A stretch of DNA of 20,247 nt from Candidatus Limnocylindria bacterium (GTDB lineage Bacteria > Chloroflexota > Limnocylindria > QHBO01), in assembly GCA_030146365.1 (NCBI GenBank), contig JASLBU010000143.1, positions 1 to 20,247 of the forward strand, in the 5' to 3' direction. Below, piece after piece: positions 1-9,427 of the stretch (its first letter is position 1; the number at the start of each line of letters is the position of its first letter). The translations under genes were made by a program, and so were the position numbers. The notes under the pieces are model-generated. The model searched no databases. It was not told where the DNA came from and saw nothing but the letters and a program-made list of their open reading frames with translations.

Positions 1-62
1 GACGAATCGATCGCTTCCATCCTTCGACTGGCTCCGACGAGCCGGGTCGCCAATTGCATATG
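1..62 (+). other. spacer upstream of 5S rRNA
   Basis: No gene is visible here. The stretch contains a stem-loop at 26-48, with core GGCTC-CGAC-GAGCC at 30-43. No convincing promoter is present, so I infer this is the 23S-5S spacer and that the 5S is processed from an rrn transcript that starts upstream of the window. The 23S itself is not visible. Confidence 0.4.
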
Positions 63-180
<118 letters not shown>

Positions 181-197
181 TATTTCATTTTTCTGTC

Positions 198-224
198 AGC
201 CCCGCCCCATCTGGAGGCGGGGCT
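198..224 (+). terminator. terminator after 5S rRNA
   Basis: A nine-pair perfect stem, AGCCCCGCC (198-206) with GGCGGGGCT (216-224), has a 9-base loop. The U tract after the stem is poor (CTTGCT); a T-rich run (183-192) lies before it instead. GC-rich genomes often have such weak U tails. The next gene's -10 hexamer begins only five bases after the stem. Confidence 0.6.
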
Positions 225-229
225 CTTGC

Positions 230-235
230 TATGCT
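230..235 (+). promoter_or_regulatory. -10 element of a leaderless LysM gene
   Basis: TATGCT is followed by exactly six bases and then the GTG start at 242. No Shine-Dalgarno sequence lies at a usable distance (the nearest GGAGG is 25 bases away, inside the terminator hairpin). The expected -35 position falls in the terminator loop and has no recognisable match. The same spacing occurs at two other genes in this window. Confidence 0.5.
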
Positions 236-241
236 CGACTC

Positions 242-1018
242 GTGGACAGCGTATGCCCCCTCCTCGGCCTGGTCGGGGATCGGCGGACGGCGGTCGACGG
301 CGTCGACGGCGCGCATCGCTGCTATGCCGAGGACCCGCCCGCGGGGCTGGAGCACCGGGTCCAGGCGCAGCTCTGCCTGACTGGGAGCCATATGCGGTGT
401 GAGCGCTACGTGGGACACCTGGCCCGGGCCGGCCGCGCCCGTCCTGCCGCGGTCTTCGGGGATGGGCTCGTGTCGACCCGGATGCTGCTGGCGCCCGAGC
501 CCGTGTGGCGCGGGATCGCCGGCCGAGCACGGCGAGCGCCCCGTGGTCCGCTGATCGCGGGAGCCGTGGCTGTGGCGGCGGTCAGTGTGGGCGGAGCGGC
601 CGTGGCCGCCGGCGCACTCGACGGCCGGCTCCACCTCGGTATCTCGGCCCCGATCGGGACGCCCGCACCCACGCCGTCCGCCACACTGGCCGTCACGGTC
701 ACGGCGCGACCGAGCGCCACGCTCGGGCCGAGGTCCGTGCCGAGCGCATCGGCGGTCGCCCCGTCGACACCTCCTGCGTCACCTCCGGCGAGCGTGACTC
801 CGACGCCCACCTCGGCGTCCACCGGTGCGCCCCAGCCGCCGCCAGCGTCGCCGGCTCCTGAGCCCCCTCCGCCGCAGCAGACCTACGCGGTCCAGCAGGG
901 CGACACGCTTGTGGTGATCGCGGAGCGGTTCGGGACGACCGTCCAAGCGCTGCAGGCCGCAAACGGCATCGGTGACGCCGATGAGATCGCGATCGGCCAG
1001 GTGCTCGTCATCCCCTAG
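242..1018 (+). CDS. LysM-domain protein with N-terminal Cys/His module
   Basis: The GTG start gives 258 residues. Residues 1-60 carry Cys5, His25, Cys27, His38, Cys45 and Cys53 in a spacing that I recall from other Chloroflexota LysM proteins, but no function is known to me. It may bind a metal or form disulfides (inference). A hydrophobic Ala/Val segment at about 102-126 is the single membrane span. A Pro/Thr/Ser/Ala-rich linker follows to about 213, then one LysM domain at 214-258 that would bind peptidoglycan or a related GlcNAc polymer. The likely topology is a cytoplasmic N-terminal module with the LysM outside. The frame is open back to 68, but that would overlap the 5S rRNA, so the GTG with a -10 six bases upstream is preferred. 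The stop lies one base from the stop of the convergent mutM-like gene. Confidence 0.75.
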   Translation: MDSVCPLLGLVGDRRTAVDGVDGAHRCYAEDPPAGLEHRVQAQLCLTGSHMRCERYVGHLARAGRARPAAVFGDGLVSTRMLLAPEPVWRGIAGRARRAPRGPLIAGAVAVAAVSVGGAAVAAGALDGRLHLGISAPIGTPAPTPSATLAVTVTARPSATLGPRSVPSASAVAPSTPPASPPASVTPTPTSASTGAPQPPPASPAPEPPPPQQTYAVQQGDTLVVIAERFGTTVQALQAANGIGDADEIAIGQVLVIP

Positions 1019-1019
1019 C

Positions 1020-1838
1020 TCAAAACGGGGGTTGGCAGCTCCGACAGAACGTCGTTGCCTCCCGCCCGCCGATCTGGCGCAGCTCGCGACCACAACGCGG
1101 GCAGGGCTCCCCGCCCCGCAGGTGGACCTTGAGGAAGGAACGATCCTGCGTCTCGATGTTCGGCGGCACGGATCTGCGGATGCGGTCGATCGCTTCCGCG
1201 AGGACCCGGCGCATCGATTCGTACAGGGCCGTAACCTGGTCGTCAGTGAGCGTGCTGCGCTTCCGAAGGGGGGAGAGGCGCGCGTCCCACAGGATTTCGT
1301 CGCTGTATGCGTTCCCGATGCCGGCGACGAACCGGCTGTTCCGAAGCAGCGCCTTGAGCTCTCCCGGGTGGCGGCGGATCCGTGACCGAAAGGCCTCGAG
1401 CGTGAGCGAGGGGTCATCGGCGTCCGGCCCCATGTCCGACCAGCCCGGGATGGAGTCGAGTCCGTCCGGCGGCACGAGGTAGAGCTTGCCGAGCATCTCC
1501 CGATCGACATACCGGAGGTCGAGGCCACCTTCCAGCCGGAGGCGCAGCCCGGTACGCGCGCGCACTCGGTCCCCGCGTGGGACGATCCAGAAGCGACCGG
1601 CCAGCATCGGATTGGCCGCGAGCATTCTTCCCTCTGTGCCGTCGCGCTCGAAGGGCAGCAGCAGGAACTTGCCGCGCCGCCGCGCCGTGCCGACCGTCGT
1701 GCCGGTCAGCGACGAGATCTCCTCGGGTGTCGCCCGCACCAGGATTGCGGCGGGAGCATCGGCCTCGACCACCTGCAGCCCGGCGACTCGCCGAGCGAGC
1801 TCCTCGGCGACGACCGTCAGGTCGGGAAGCTCAGGCAC
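1020..1838 (-). CDS. mutM: formamidopyrimidine/endonuclease VIII-family DNA glycosylase
   Basis: A bifunctional base-excision repair enzyme that removes oxidised bases and cuts at the abasic site. From the GTG start the product is 272 residues, the normal size. The mature N-terminus reads PELPD, with the catalytic Pro2 and Glu3. The conserved lysine of the family is Lys57 (RRGKF). The helix-two-turn-helix region has the AGIGNAYSDEIL signature. The C-terminal zinc finger has Cys246, Cys249, Cys265 and Cys268, and the GR pair before the last cysteines fits the lesion-recognition loop. The GTG is chosen because it places Pro at position 2; the frame continues 32 codons upstream but those residues do not resemble the family. 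Which lesions it prefers (8-oxoG or oxidised pyrimidines) cannot be told, since PELPD variants occur outside classical Fpg. It is transcribed away from the S1 gene and towards the LysM gene. Confidence 0.88.
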   Translation of the reverse strand: MPELPDLTVVAEELARRVAGLQVVEADAPAAILVRATPEEISSLTGTTVGTARRRGKFLLLPFERDGTEGRMLAANPMLAGRFWIVPRGDRVRARTGLRLRLEGGLDLRYVDREMLGKLYLVPPDGLDSIPGWSDMGPDADDPSLTLEAFRSRIRRHPGELKALLRNSRFVAGIGNAYSDEILWDARLSPLRKRSTLTDDQVTALYESMRRVLAEAIDRIRRSVPPNIETQDRSFLKVHLRGGEPCPRCGRELRQIGGREATTFCRSCQPPF

Positions 1839-1862
1839 GAATCGGGGGCCGCATTGACCGTA

Positions 1863-1871
1863 TGGTATGCT
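1863..1871 (+). promoter_or_regulatory. extended -10 promoter of the S1 gene
   Basis: TGG followed by TATGCT matches the extended -10 form (TGn-TATAAT). No good -35 lies upstream, which is typical of extended -10 promoters. It would give a leader of about 180 nt ahead of the S1 start. It lies in the 24-base stretch just upstream of the divergent mutM GTG, so the two transcription starts probably interfere. Confidence 0.45.
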
Positions 1872-1987
1872 ACTCAGGCCGTGCGGCAGACAACCCCATA
1901 GTCGTGCGTGAGCGCGTCGATCCGTTGGCAGCACCGAAGGAGCAGCGAGTCGTTCGTACAGACCAGCACCCCGGAGTGACAGCGGTC

Positions 1988-2059
1988 ATGGACGCCCTTC
2001 GCGCGAAGGGCGTCGTTTGTTGCCCCGGACATCATCGACAGGAGCGTATCCACCTTTGA
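1988..2059 (+). CDS. possible 23-codon leader ORF of the S1 gene
   Basis: An ATG at 1988 opens a 23-codon frame (starting MDALRAKGVV, ending RIHL). Its TGA stop at 2057-2059 overlaps the TTG start of the S1 gene at 2056-2058 (TTGA). A GGAG at 1973-1976 is a weak ribosome site, eleven bases from the ATG. Codons 2-9 coincide with the perfect palindrome at 1991-2014. Translating ribosomes would melt that hairpin and could deliver ribosomes to the S1 start by coupling. Whether it is translated is unknown, and the palindrome alone may be the functional element. Confidence 0.35.
   Translation: MDALRAKGVVCCPGHHRQERIHL
1991..2014 (+). promoter_or_regulatory. palindromic leader hairpin, possible attenuator
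   Basis: A perfect 24-base palindrome: arm GACGCCCTTC at 1991-2000, GCGC centre, arm GAAGGGCGTC at 2005-2014, then GTTTGTTG. The position (about 115 nt into the predicted leader, 42 nt before the S1 start) and the T-rich tail fit an intrinsic terminator used as an attenuator. A DNA operator for a dimeric regulator would also look like this. Confidence 0.5.
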
Positions 2060-4068
2060 CCAACGAATCGAACCAGGCGACGCCGGGGGCGGACCACAAC
2101 TCCGAGACGGAGAGCGCGGTGAGCGTCGCTGATCAGCCGCAGCCGGAGGCCTCCGTGGCTGATGGCCAAGATGCGGCGCGGACGGAATCGGCGACGGATG
2201 GGACGGACGCAATCGTCGAGCCCGCCGCCGACGCCGGTGGCGAGGTGGACCGCGGCGTCGCCGAACCGGTGACCTCGGCGCCATCGGCTGCCGACTCCAC
2301 CACCGACGCGGTCGCGCCCGACATGGCTGCCGCGGCCGTTGCGGGCGCGCCGACGCGCGGGGCGTCCGCCGACGAGGCGTCCCCGGCACCGGAGGCTGGC
2401 TCACCCGAGGCCGCAGGTGCCGAGGCGTCCGACGTGGCGGCAGCAGCCTCGGCTTCGGCCGCTCCGGCTGTCGAGCCGGAAGCGCCTCAGGTCGCCGATG
2501 CGCCAGCCCCGCCGGTAGAGCCGGTCAACGAGTCGATGACGATGGCCGAGCTGCTCGATCACCCCGATAACGAGGTGAAGAGCCTGAAGCACGGTGACGT
2601 GGTCGAGGGCACCGTGGTCCGCATCGACCCCGACGAGATCCTGGTCGACTTCGGTGGCAAGAGCGAAGGCGTCGTCAGCAACCGCGAGCTCATGAACCGC
2701 CGCGGTCCCCGTGACGGCGACGAGGGCCGCACGGACCTGGAGGTCGGTGCCGAGGTCCTCGTGTACGTCCTGCAGCCGGAGTCGCCGGAAGGGCACGCGG
2801 TGCTGTCACTGCGCCGCGCGGGCCTGGAGCGCAAGTGGCGTGGGATGCAAGAGCGCTTCGACGCCGGCGAGATCGTCGAAGCACGCGTCATCGACCACAA
2901 CAAGGGTGGCCTGATCGTGGATCTGGGGGTGCGCGGCTTCGTGCCGATCAGCCAGATCGTGGACTTCCCGCGCCGGCCACGCGACGAGCAGCCACGTGAT
3001 GCGGCGCAGGAGATCGCCGAAAAGCTCCAGCCCTTCGTGGGTCGGACGCTGCGGCTCAAGATCCTGGAGGTCAACCGCAAGGCGAACCGCCTCATCCTCT
3101 CCGAGAAGGTTGCCCTGTACGAGGAGCGCCGCGAGAAGCGCGACGAGCTGTTCAGCAGCCTGGAGACCGGCCAGAAGGTGACCGGCGTCGTGCGAAGCAT
3201 CGCGCCGTTCGGAGTATTCGTCGACCTCGGCGGCATCGACGGGCTGGTCCACAAGAGCGAGCTTTCCTGGAACAAGGTCAACAACCCGGAGACGGCGTAC
3301 CAGATCGGCGACGAGGTCGAGGCAGAGGTCATCGACATCAACCACGAGCGCGGCCGCATCAGCCTGTCCATCCGACGGCTGCAGCCCGACCCGTGGCAGG
3401 AGTCGGTCGCGAAGTACAAGATCGGCGACGTCATTGACGGCACGGTGACGAAGCTCGTGAACTTCGGCGCGTTCGTCCGCGTCGAGGAGGGCCTCGAGGG
3501 CCTGATCCACATCAGCGAGCTGTCCAACCAGCGTGTCGCCCACCCGGGCGACGTCGTCCAGGAGGGGCAGGCCGTCAAGCTGCGGATCATCAGCCTCGAC
3601 TCCGAGCGTCACCGACTGGGGCTGAGCCTGAAGCAGGCAGAGGACCGGCCGGCGCCGGCGCCGCGCGAGGAGCGGCCGGCCCGCCGTGAGCGCGCCCCGC
3701 GCCGCGACCGCTTCGAGTACCGACCGGAGGACGCCACGGCGGAGCCGGAGGGTGGCATCGACAGCACCATGGCGGCGGCGTTCGCGAGCTCCGGCCTGCT
3801 GGATCAGTTCCGCACCTCGCGGGGCGATGCGGACGAGGCGCCCACCGCGGACGAGCTCGACGAAGCCCCCGCCGCCGACCCCGAGATGGCGGAGGACGAC
3901 GAGGTGGCGCCCGCGGACCAGCTCGCGGACGAGCCGGAGCGTGCGGTAGCCACTGACGCGGCAGCTGCGGTGGACGCCGACGGCGGCGGCTCATCGGTCG
4001 GGGAGGTTTCCACGGCTTCGGAGCCCGCAACCGCCGACGGCGCAGCGCGGGACGAGCCACCGGCCTGA
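2056..4068 (+). CDS. rpsA: S1-domain RNA-binding protein (ribosomal protein S1-like)
   Basis: Four S1 (OB-fold) RNA-binding domains lie at about residues 176-255, 265-360, 365-445 and 453-528. The last two have the typical pattern (GVFVDLGGIDGLVHKSEL, GAFVRVEEGLEGLIHISEL). Bacterial S1 helps mRNA bind the 30S subunit; four-domain forms are common outside Proteobacteria. The TTG start gives 670 residues and is chosen because AGGAG at 2040-2044 lies eleven bases upstream; no ATG or GTG has a better site. About 165 N-terminal and 140 C-terminal residues are Ala/Asp/Glu/Pro-rich, acidic and probably disordered. Third codon positions stay GC-rich across these arms, so they look coding. An ATG at 2536 (MTMAELL) just before the first domain is an alternative start. 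The gene stands alone between mutM and clpC, with its own leader and terminator. Confidence 0.85.
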   Translation: MTNESNQATPGADHNSETESAVSVADQPQPEASVADGQDAARTESATDGTDAIVEPAADAGGEVDRGVAEPVTSAPSAADSTTDAVAPDMAAAAVAGAPTRGASADEASPAPEAGSPEAAGAEASDVAAAASASAAPAVEPEAPQVADAPAPPVEPVNESMTMAELLDHPDNEVKSLKHGDVVEGTVVRIDPDEILVDFGGKSEGVVSNRELMNRRGPRDGDEGRTDLEVGAEVLVYVLQPESPEGHAVLSLRRAGLERKWRGMQERFDAGEIVEARVIDHNKGGLIVDLGVRGFVPISQIVDFPRRPRDEQPRDAAQEIAEKLQPFVGRTLRLKILEVNRKANRLILSEKVALYEERREKRDELFSSLETGQKVTGVVRSIAPFGVFVDLGGIDGLVHKSELSWNKVNNPETAYQIGDEVEAEVIDINHERGRISLSIRRLQPDPWQESVAKYKIGDVIDGTVTKLVNFGAFVRVEEGLEGLIHISELSNQRVAHPGDVVQEGQAVKLRIISLDSERHRLGLSLKQAEDRPAPAPREERPARRERAPRRDRFEYRPEDATAEPEGGIDSTMAAAFASSGLLDQFRTSRGDADEAPTADELDEAPAADPEMAEDDEVAPADQLADEPERAVATDAAAAVDADGGGSSVGEVSTASEPATADGAARDEPPA

Positions 4069-4100
4069 ACCACCGGCGTCCTCCGTCGCCCACAGACCTT

Positions 4101-4131
4101 CGAAGCGGGCCCCTCACCGAGGCCCGCTTCG
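4101..4131 (+). terminator. terminator of the S1 gene
   Basis: An eleven-pair perfect stem, CGAAGCGGGCC (4101-4111) with GGCCCGCTTCG (4121-4131), has a 9-base loop. It lies 33 bases after the stop and is followed by TGCGTTCC, so the U tract is weak. Confidence 0.7.
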
Positions 4132-4232
4132 TGCGTTCCGCAGCGTGGAGGCCGCGGAACAGTGAGCGGAATGCGGCCGTCCAACGTATTGCTTGTATCG
4201 GCTGCCGGGAGCAGCGCACGCCACCGGTGCCG

Positions 4233-4238
4233 TACACT
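4233..4238 (+). promoter_or_regulatory. -10 element of clpC
   Basis: TACACT is identical to the hexamer before the first tRNA-Thr gene. A start about seven bases on would give a leader of about 20 nt before the clpC ATG. No clear -35 is seen at 16-18 bases. I saw no CtsR heptad repeats and no CIRCE inverted repeat between 4069 and 4264. Confidence 0.4.
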
Positions 4239-4264
4239 CAGAACAGCAGCACGAGCCTTCAACC

Positions 4265-6748
<2,484 letters not shown>

Positions 6749-6835
6749 GCCGCCGGTACGTTCGCGGTAAGCGGCGCGTGCCACCATGGCGACCGCGCGT
6801 CCGGGGGCTCGGCGCGGCGATCACGCGAGGGTAAC

Positions 6836-8209
6836 GTGCCGGCCGCCAAGACCACCTACCTCTGCCAGCAGTGTGGCGTGGCCGTCCCCAAATGGGCGGG
6901 CCAGTGCTCCGCGTGCGGCGCATGGAACTCACTGGTCGAAACCGCCGCCGCGCCGCGTCCGGCGGTGGGACGGACGACGTCGGCTGCGCGTGCGACGGCC
7001 GGGGCGGTCGCCACGTCGCCCATCGCTTCGATCGAAAGCGCCGAGGCGTCGCGGCTCAGCTCCGGCATCGGCGAGGTCGACCGGGTGCTCGGTGGCGGCT
7101 TCGTCCCCGGCTCCATCACCCTGTTCGGTGGCGACCCCGGGATCGGCAAATCCACGCTGCTGCTCCAGCTCGCGGCGCGGCTCACGACCCGGGGCACGGT
7201 CCTCTACATCACCGGCGAGGAGTCCCCGAGCCAGGTGCGCGGACGCGCCGAGCGCATCGGCGCGGTGGTGGACCGACTCCACCTCGCGGCCACGACCGAC
7301 CTGGAGACGGCGATCGGGGCGATCGACTCGCTGCAGCCGGTGCTCGCGGTCGTCGACAGCGTGCAGACCTTGACGAGCGCCGATCTGGCCGGACCGGCCG
7401 GCAGTGTCGGCCAGGTCCGCGAGGTGGCCGCCAGGCTGGCGGAGGCGGCGAAGAGCTCGGAGACGAGCATTGCGCTCGTCGGCCACGTCACGAAGGAGGG
7501 CACGGTCGCGGGCCCCCGCACGCTCGAGCATCTCGTGGATGCGGTCATCTACCTGGAGGGCGAGCGGCTCGGGTCCACCCGCCTGCTGCGTGCCGCGAAG
7601 AATCGTTTCGGGTCCACCGATGAGGTGGGCGTGCTCGAGATGCGCGGGGACGGCCTCGCCGAGGTGGCGGATGCGAGCCGCTTCTTCCTCGAGTCGGACG
7701 ACACTCCGACCGCCGGTTCGGCCATCACCATCGCGCTGGAGGGCACGCGGCCTCTGGCCGTCGAGATCCAGGCCCTCTCGGCGCCGGCCGGCTACGGCTC
7801 CCCCCGCCGCGCCACGACCGGTGTCGACACCAACCGCGTGCTCATGCTCATCGCGGTGCTCGCGCGTCATGCGGGTCTCAACCTGACGAGCCACGACGTA
7901 TACGTGAACGTGGCCGGTGGGCTGCGCATCGACGAGCCGGCCGCCGATCTGGCGATCGCCGTGGCCCTGGCGTCGAGCCTTCGCGATCGCCCCGTCCGTC
8001 CGGCCACCGTGCTGGCGGGGGAGGTGGCGCTTTCGGGTCGGCTGCGCGCGGCGGTCCGCGCTGAGCGCCGCCTCGTCGAGGCGACGCGCCTCGGCTTCGG
8101 CAGGCTGGTGACCGGCCCCACGCGCGGCTCGAATGGCGCCCGGCCGGACCCCGGCCTGGTGATCGCCCGTGACATCCGGGGCGCCCTGGCCGCGGCGCTC
8201 GCGGACTGA
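6836..8209 (+). CDS. radA: DNA repair protein RadA (Sms)
   Basis: A RecA-related ATPase that acts in recombination, promoting branch migration of recombination intermediates. The 457-residue length is standard. The N-terminal zinc finger uses Cys10, Cys13, Cys24 and Cys27. Walker A is GGDPGIGKST at 98-107. The RadA-specific KNRFG motif is at 255-259. The C-terminal third is the Lon-like domain (TSHDVYVNVAGGLRIDEPAAD). The GTG start follows GAGGG at 6827-6831 at a short spacing. It follows clpC, as in many Gram-positives, and may be cotranscribed with it, since no terminator was seen in the 87-base gap. disA, which normally follows radA, is absent. Confidence 0.96.
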   Translation: MPAAKTTYLCQQCGVAVPKWAGQCSACGAWNSLVETAAAPRPAVGRTTSAARATAGAVATSPIASIESAEASRLSSGIGEVDRVLGGGFVPGSITLFGGDPGIGKSTLLLQLAARLTTRGTVLYITGEESPSQVRGRAERIGAVVDRLHLAATTDLETAIGAIDSLQPVLAVVDSVQTLTSADLAGPAGSVGQVREVAARLAEAAKSSETSIALVGHVTKEGTVAGPRTLEHLVDAVIYLEGERLGSTRLLRAAKNRFGSTDEVGVLEMRGDGLAEVADASRFFLESDDTPTAGSAITIALEGTRPLAVEIQALSAPAGYGSPRRATTGVDTNRVLMLIAVLARHAGLNLTSHDVYVNVAGGLRIDEPAADLAIAVALASSLRDRPVRPATVLAGEVALSGRLRAAVRAERRLVEATRLGFGRLVTGPTRGSNGARPDPGLVIARDIRGALAAALAD

Positions 8210-8226
8210 GGGCTCGGCGGTACCCC

Positions 8227-8246
8227 GGTGGTGCGTGGACGCCACC
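8227..8246 (+). terminator. terminator-like hairpin after radA
   Basis: Seven-pair stem GGTGGTG (8227-8233) with CGCCACC (8240-8246) and loop CGTGGA, 17 bases after the radA stop. No U tract follows. The loop holds most of the -35 hexamer of the next promoter. Confidence 0.45.
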
Positions 8247-8264
8247 CCGGCCCCGTGCTACGGT
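8236..8264 (+). promoter_or_regulatory. promoter of the PIN-TRAM membrane protein gene
   Basis: TGGACG (8236-8241), 17-base spacer, TACGGT (8259-8264). The -35 differs by one base from the TTGACG used at other promoters here. A start near 8271 gives a leader of about 95 nt. The -35 overlaps the loop of the radA hairpin. Confidence 0.45.
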
Positions 8265-8367
8265 GGCCGCCCGCCGCAGGCGCCGCACTCGACGGGATCA
8301 TCATCCGCGCATTCATCTCGGCGGCGCCGACCGTTATCCGTTCATCGTCTCCGCACTCATCGGCTCC

Positions 8368-9420
8368 ATGACAAGACTCATCCAATTGACAGGGGCCCTC
8401 CTGGGCACCCTGTTCGGCTTCGCGCTCGGCCTCTCGCTGCTTCAGCGAGCCGGTGAGCTCATCGACGCCGCGAACAGGCCCGCGTTCCTCACGGCGTTCG
8501 TGGTCGCCACGCTCCTGTTCGGCTACCTCGCGATCCCCTACATCACCATCTATCCGGCGCGCCGGGCGGTCGACCTGCTGAGCGAGGCGGGCGCCGGCGA
8601 GTTCGCGCTGGGCGTGGCGGCCATCGTCGTCGGCCTGCTGATGGGCGTCCTCATCGGCATCCCGCTGGCCCAGCTGCCGGGCGATGCTGGCGCGATCCTG
8701 CCACCCGTGGTGGCGATGTTCCTGGGTTTCATCATGCTCGCGGCCACGCTCTACAAGCGGGACGTGCTGCTGCGCGCCCTCTCCGGCATCGTGCCCGGCG
8801 GCCGCCGGTCTGGCGCTGCGACCCGGGTGGTCATCGACACGAGCGCGGTCATCGACGGCCGCATCGTCGACATCGCTCGGACGGGCTTCATCCTCGGTAA
8901 CCTGATCGTGCCGCGCTTCGTCCTGGATGAGCTGCAGCGCATCGCTGATTCACCGGACGCGCTGCGGCGGAACCGCGGCCGCCGGGGGCTCGAGATGCTG
9001 TCGACGCTCCAGAAGGACCCGATCACGCCCATCGAGGTGAGCGAGGAGACGTACCCGGAGGTGGCCGAGGTCGACGCCAAGCTCATGGCCTACGCACGGG
9101 ACCACGACGCCGCGATCCTCACCAACGACTACAACCTCAACCGCGTCGCCGATCTGCAGGGCATCCGCGTCCTCAATGTCAACGAGCTGGCGAACGCGGT
9201 GAAGGCGGTCGTCCACCCCGGCGAGGAGATGCGCGTGCGCATCATCCAGGAGGGCAAGGAGTCCGGGCAGGGCGTCGGGTATCTCGACGACGGCACGATG
9301 ATCGTCGTGGAGGGAGGGCTTCGATTCATGAACGAGGACCTGCCGATCACCGTCACCCGGGTCCTCCAGACCGTGGCCGGCCGGATGATCTTCGCGCAGC
9401 CGCGCACCGACGGCGGCTGA
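8368..9420 (+). CDS. membrane-anchored PIN/TRAM-domain protein (YacL type)
   Basis: 350 residues. Four hydrophobic segments (about 5-22, 30-50, 72-97, 105-127) form a membrane anchor. A PIN nuclease-like domain follows with acidic residues in VIDTSAVIDGR (Asp157, Asp163), a conserved FVLDELQ segment and TNDYNLNRVA (Asp254). A C-terminal TRAM domain (about 290-345) is a predicted RNA-binding fold. The family is widespread in Gram-positives beside radA/disA and ispD. An RNase role is inferred from the PIN fold; I know of no firm substrate. The ATG at 8368 is chosen because it directly precedes the first membrane span and no other in-frame ATG, GTG or TTG follows the predicted transcription start near 8271. 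It has no evident Shine-Dalgarno sequence. ispDF begins seven bases after the stop. Confidence 0.88.
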   Translation: MTRLIQLTGALLGTLFGFALGLSLLQRAGELIDAANRPAFLTAFVVATLLFGYLAIPYITIYPARRAVDLLSEAGAGEFALGVAAIVVGLLMGVLIGIPLAQLPGDAGAILPPVVAMFLGFIMLAATLYKRDVLLRALSGIVPGGRRSGAATRVVIDTSAVIDGRIVDIARTGFILGNLIVPRFVLDELQRIADSPDALRRNRGRRGLEMLSTLQKDPITPIEVSEETYPEVAEVDAKLMAYARDHDAAILTNDYNLNRVADLQGIRVLNVNELANAVKAVVHPGEEMRVRIIQEGKESGQGVGYLDDGTMIVVEGGLRFMNEDLPITVTRVLQTVAGRMIFAQPRTDGG

Positions 9421-9427
9421 TGCGCCG

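Noticed and set aside
4069..4264. Search for CIRCE or CtsR sites before clpC
   Set aside because: No inverted repeat of the CIRCE form and no heptad direct repeat was seen; only a terminator and a -10.
6749..6835. TACGTT at 6757 as a separate radA promoter
   Set aside because: No -35 and no consistent spacing to the start; cotranscription with clpC is as likely.
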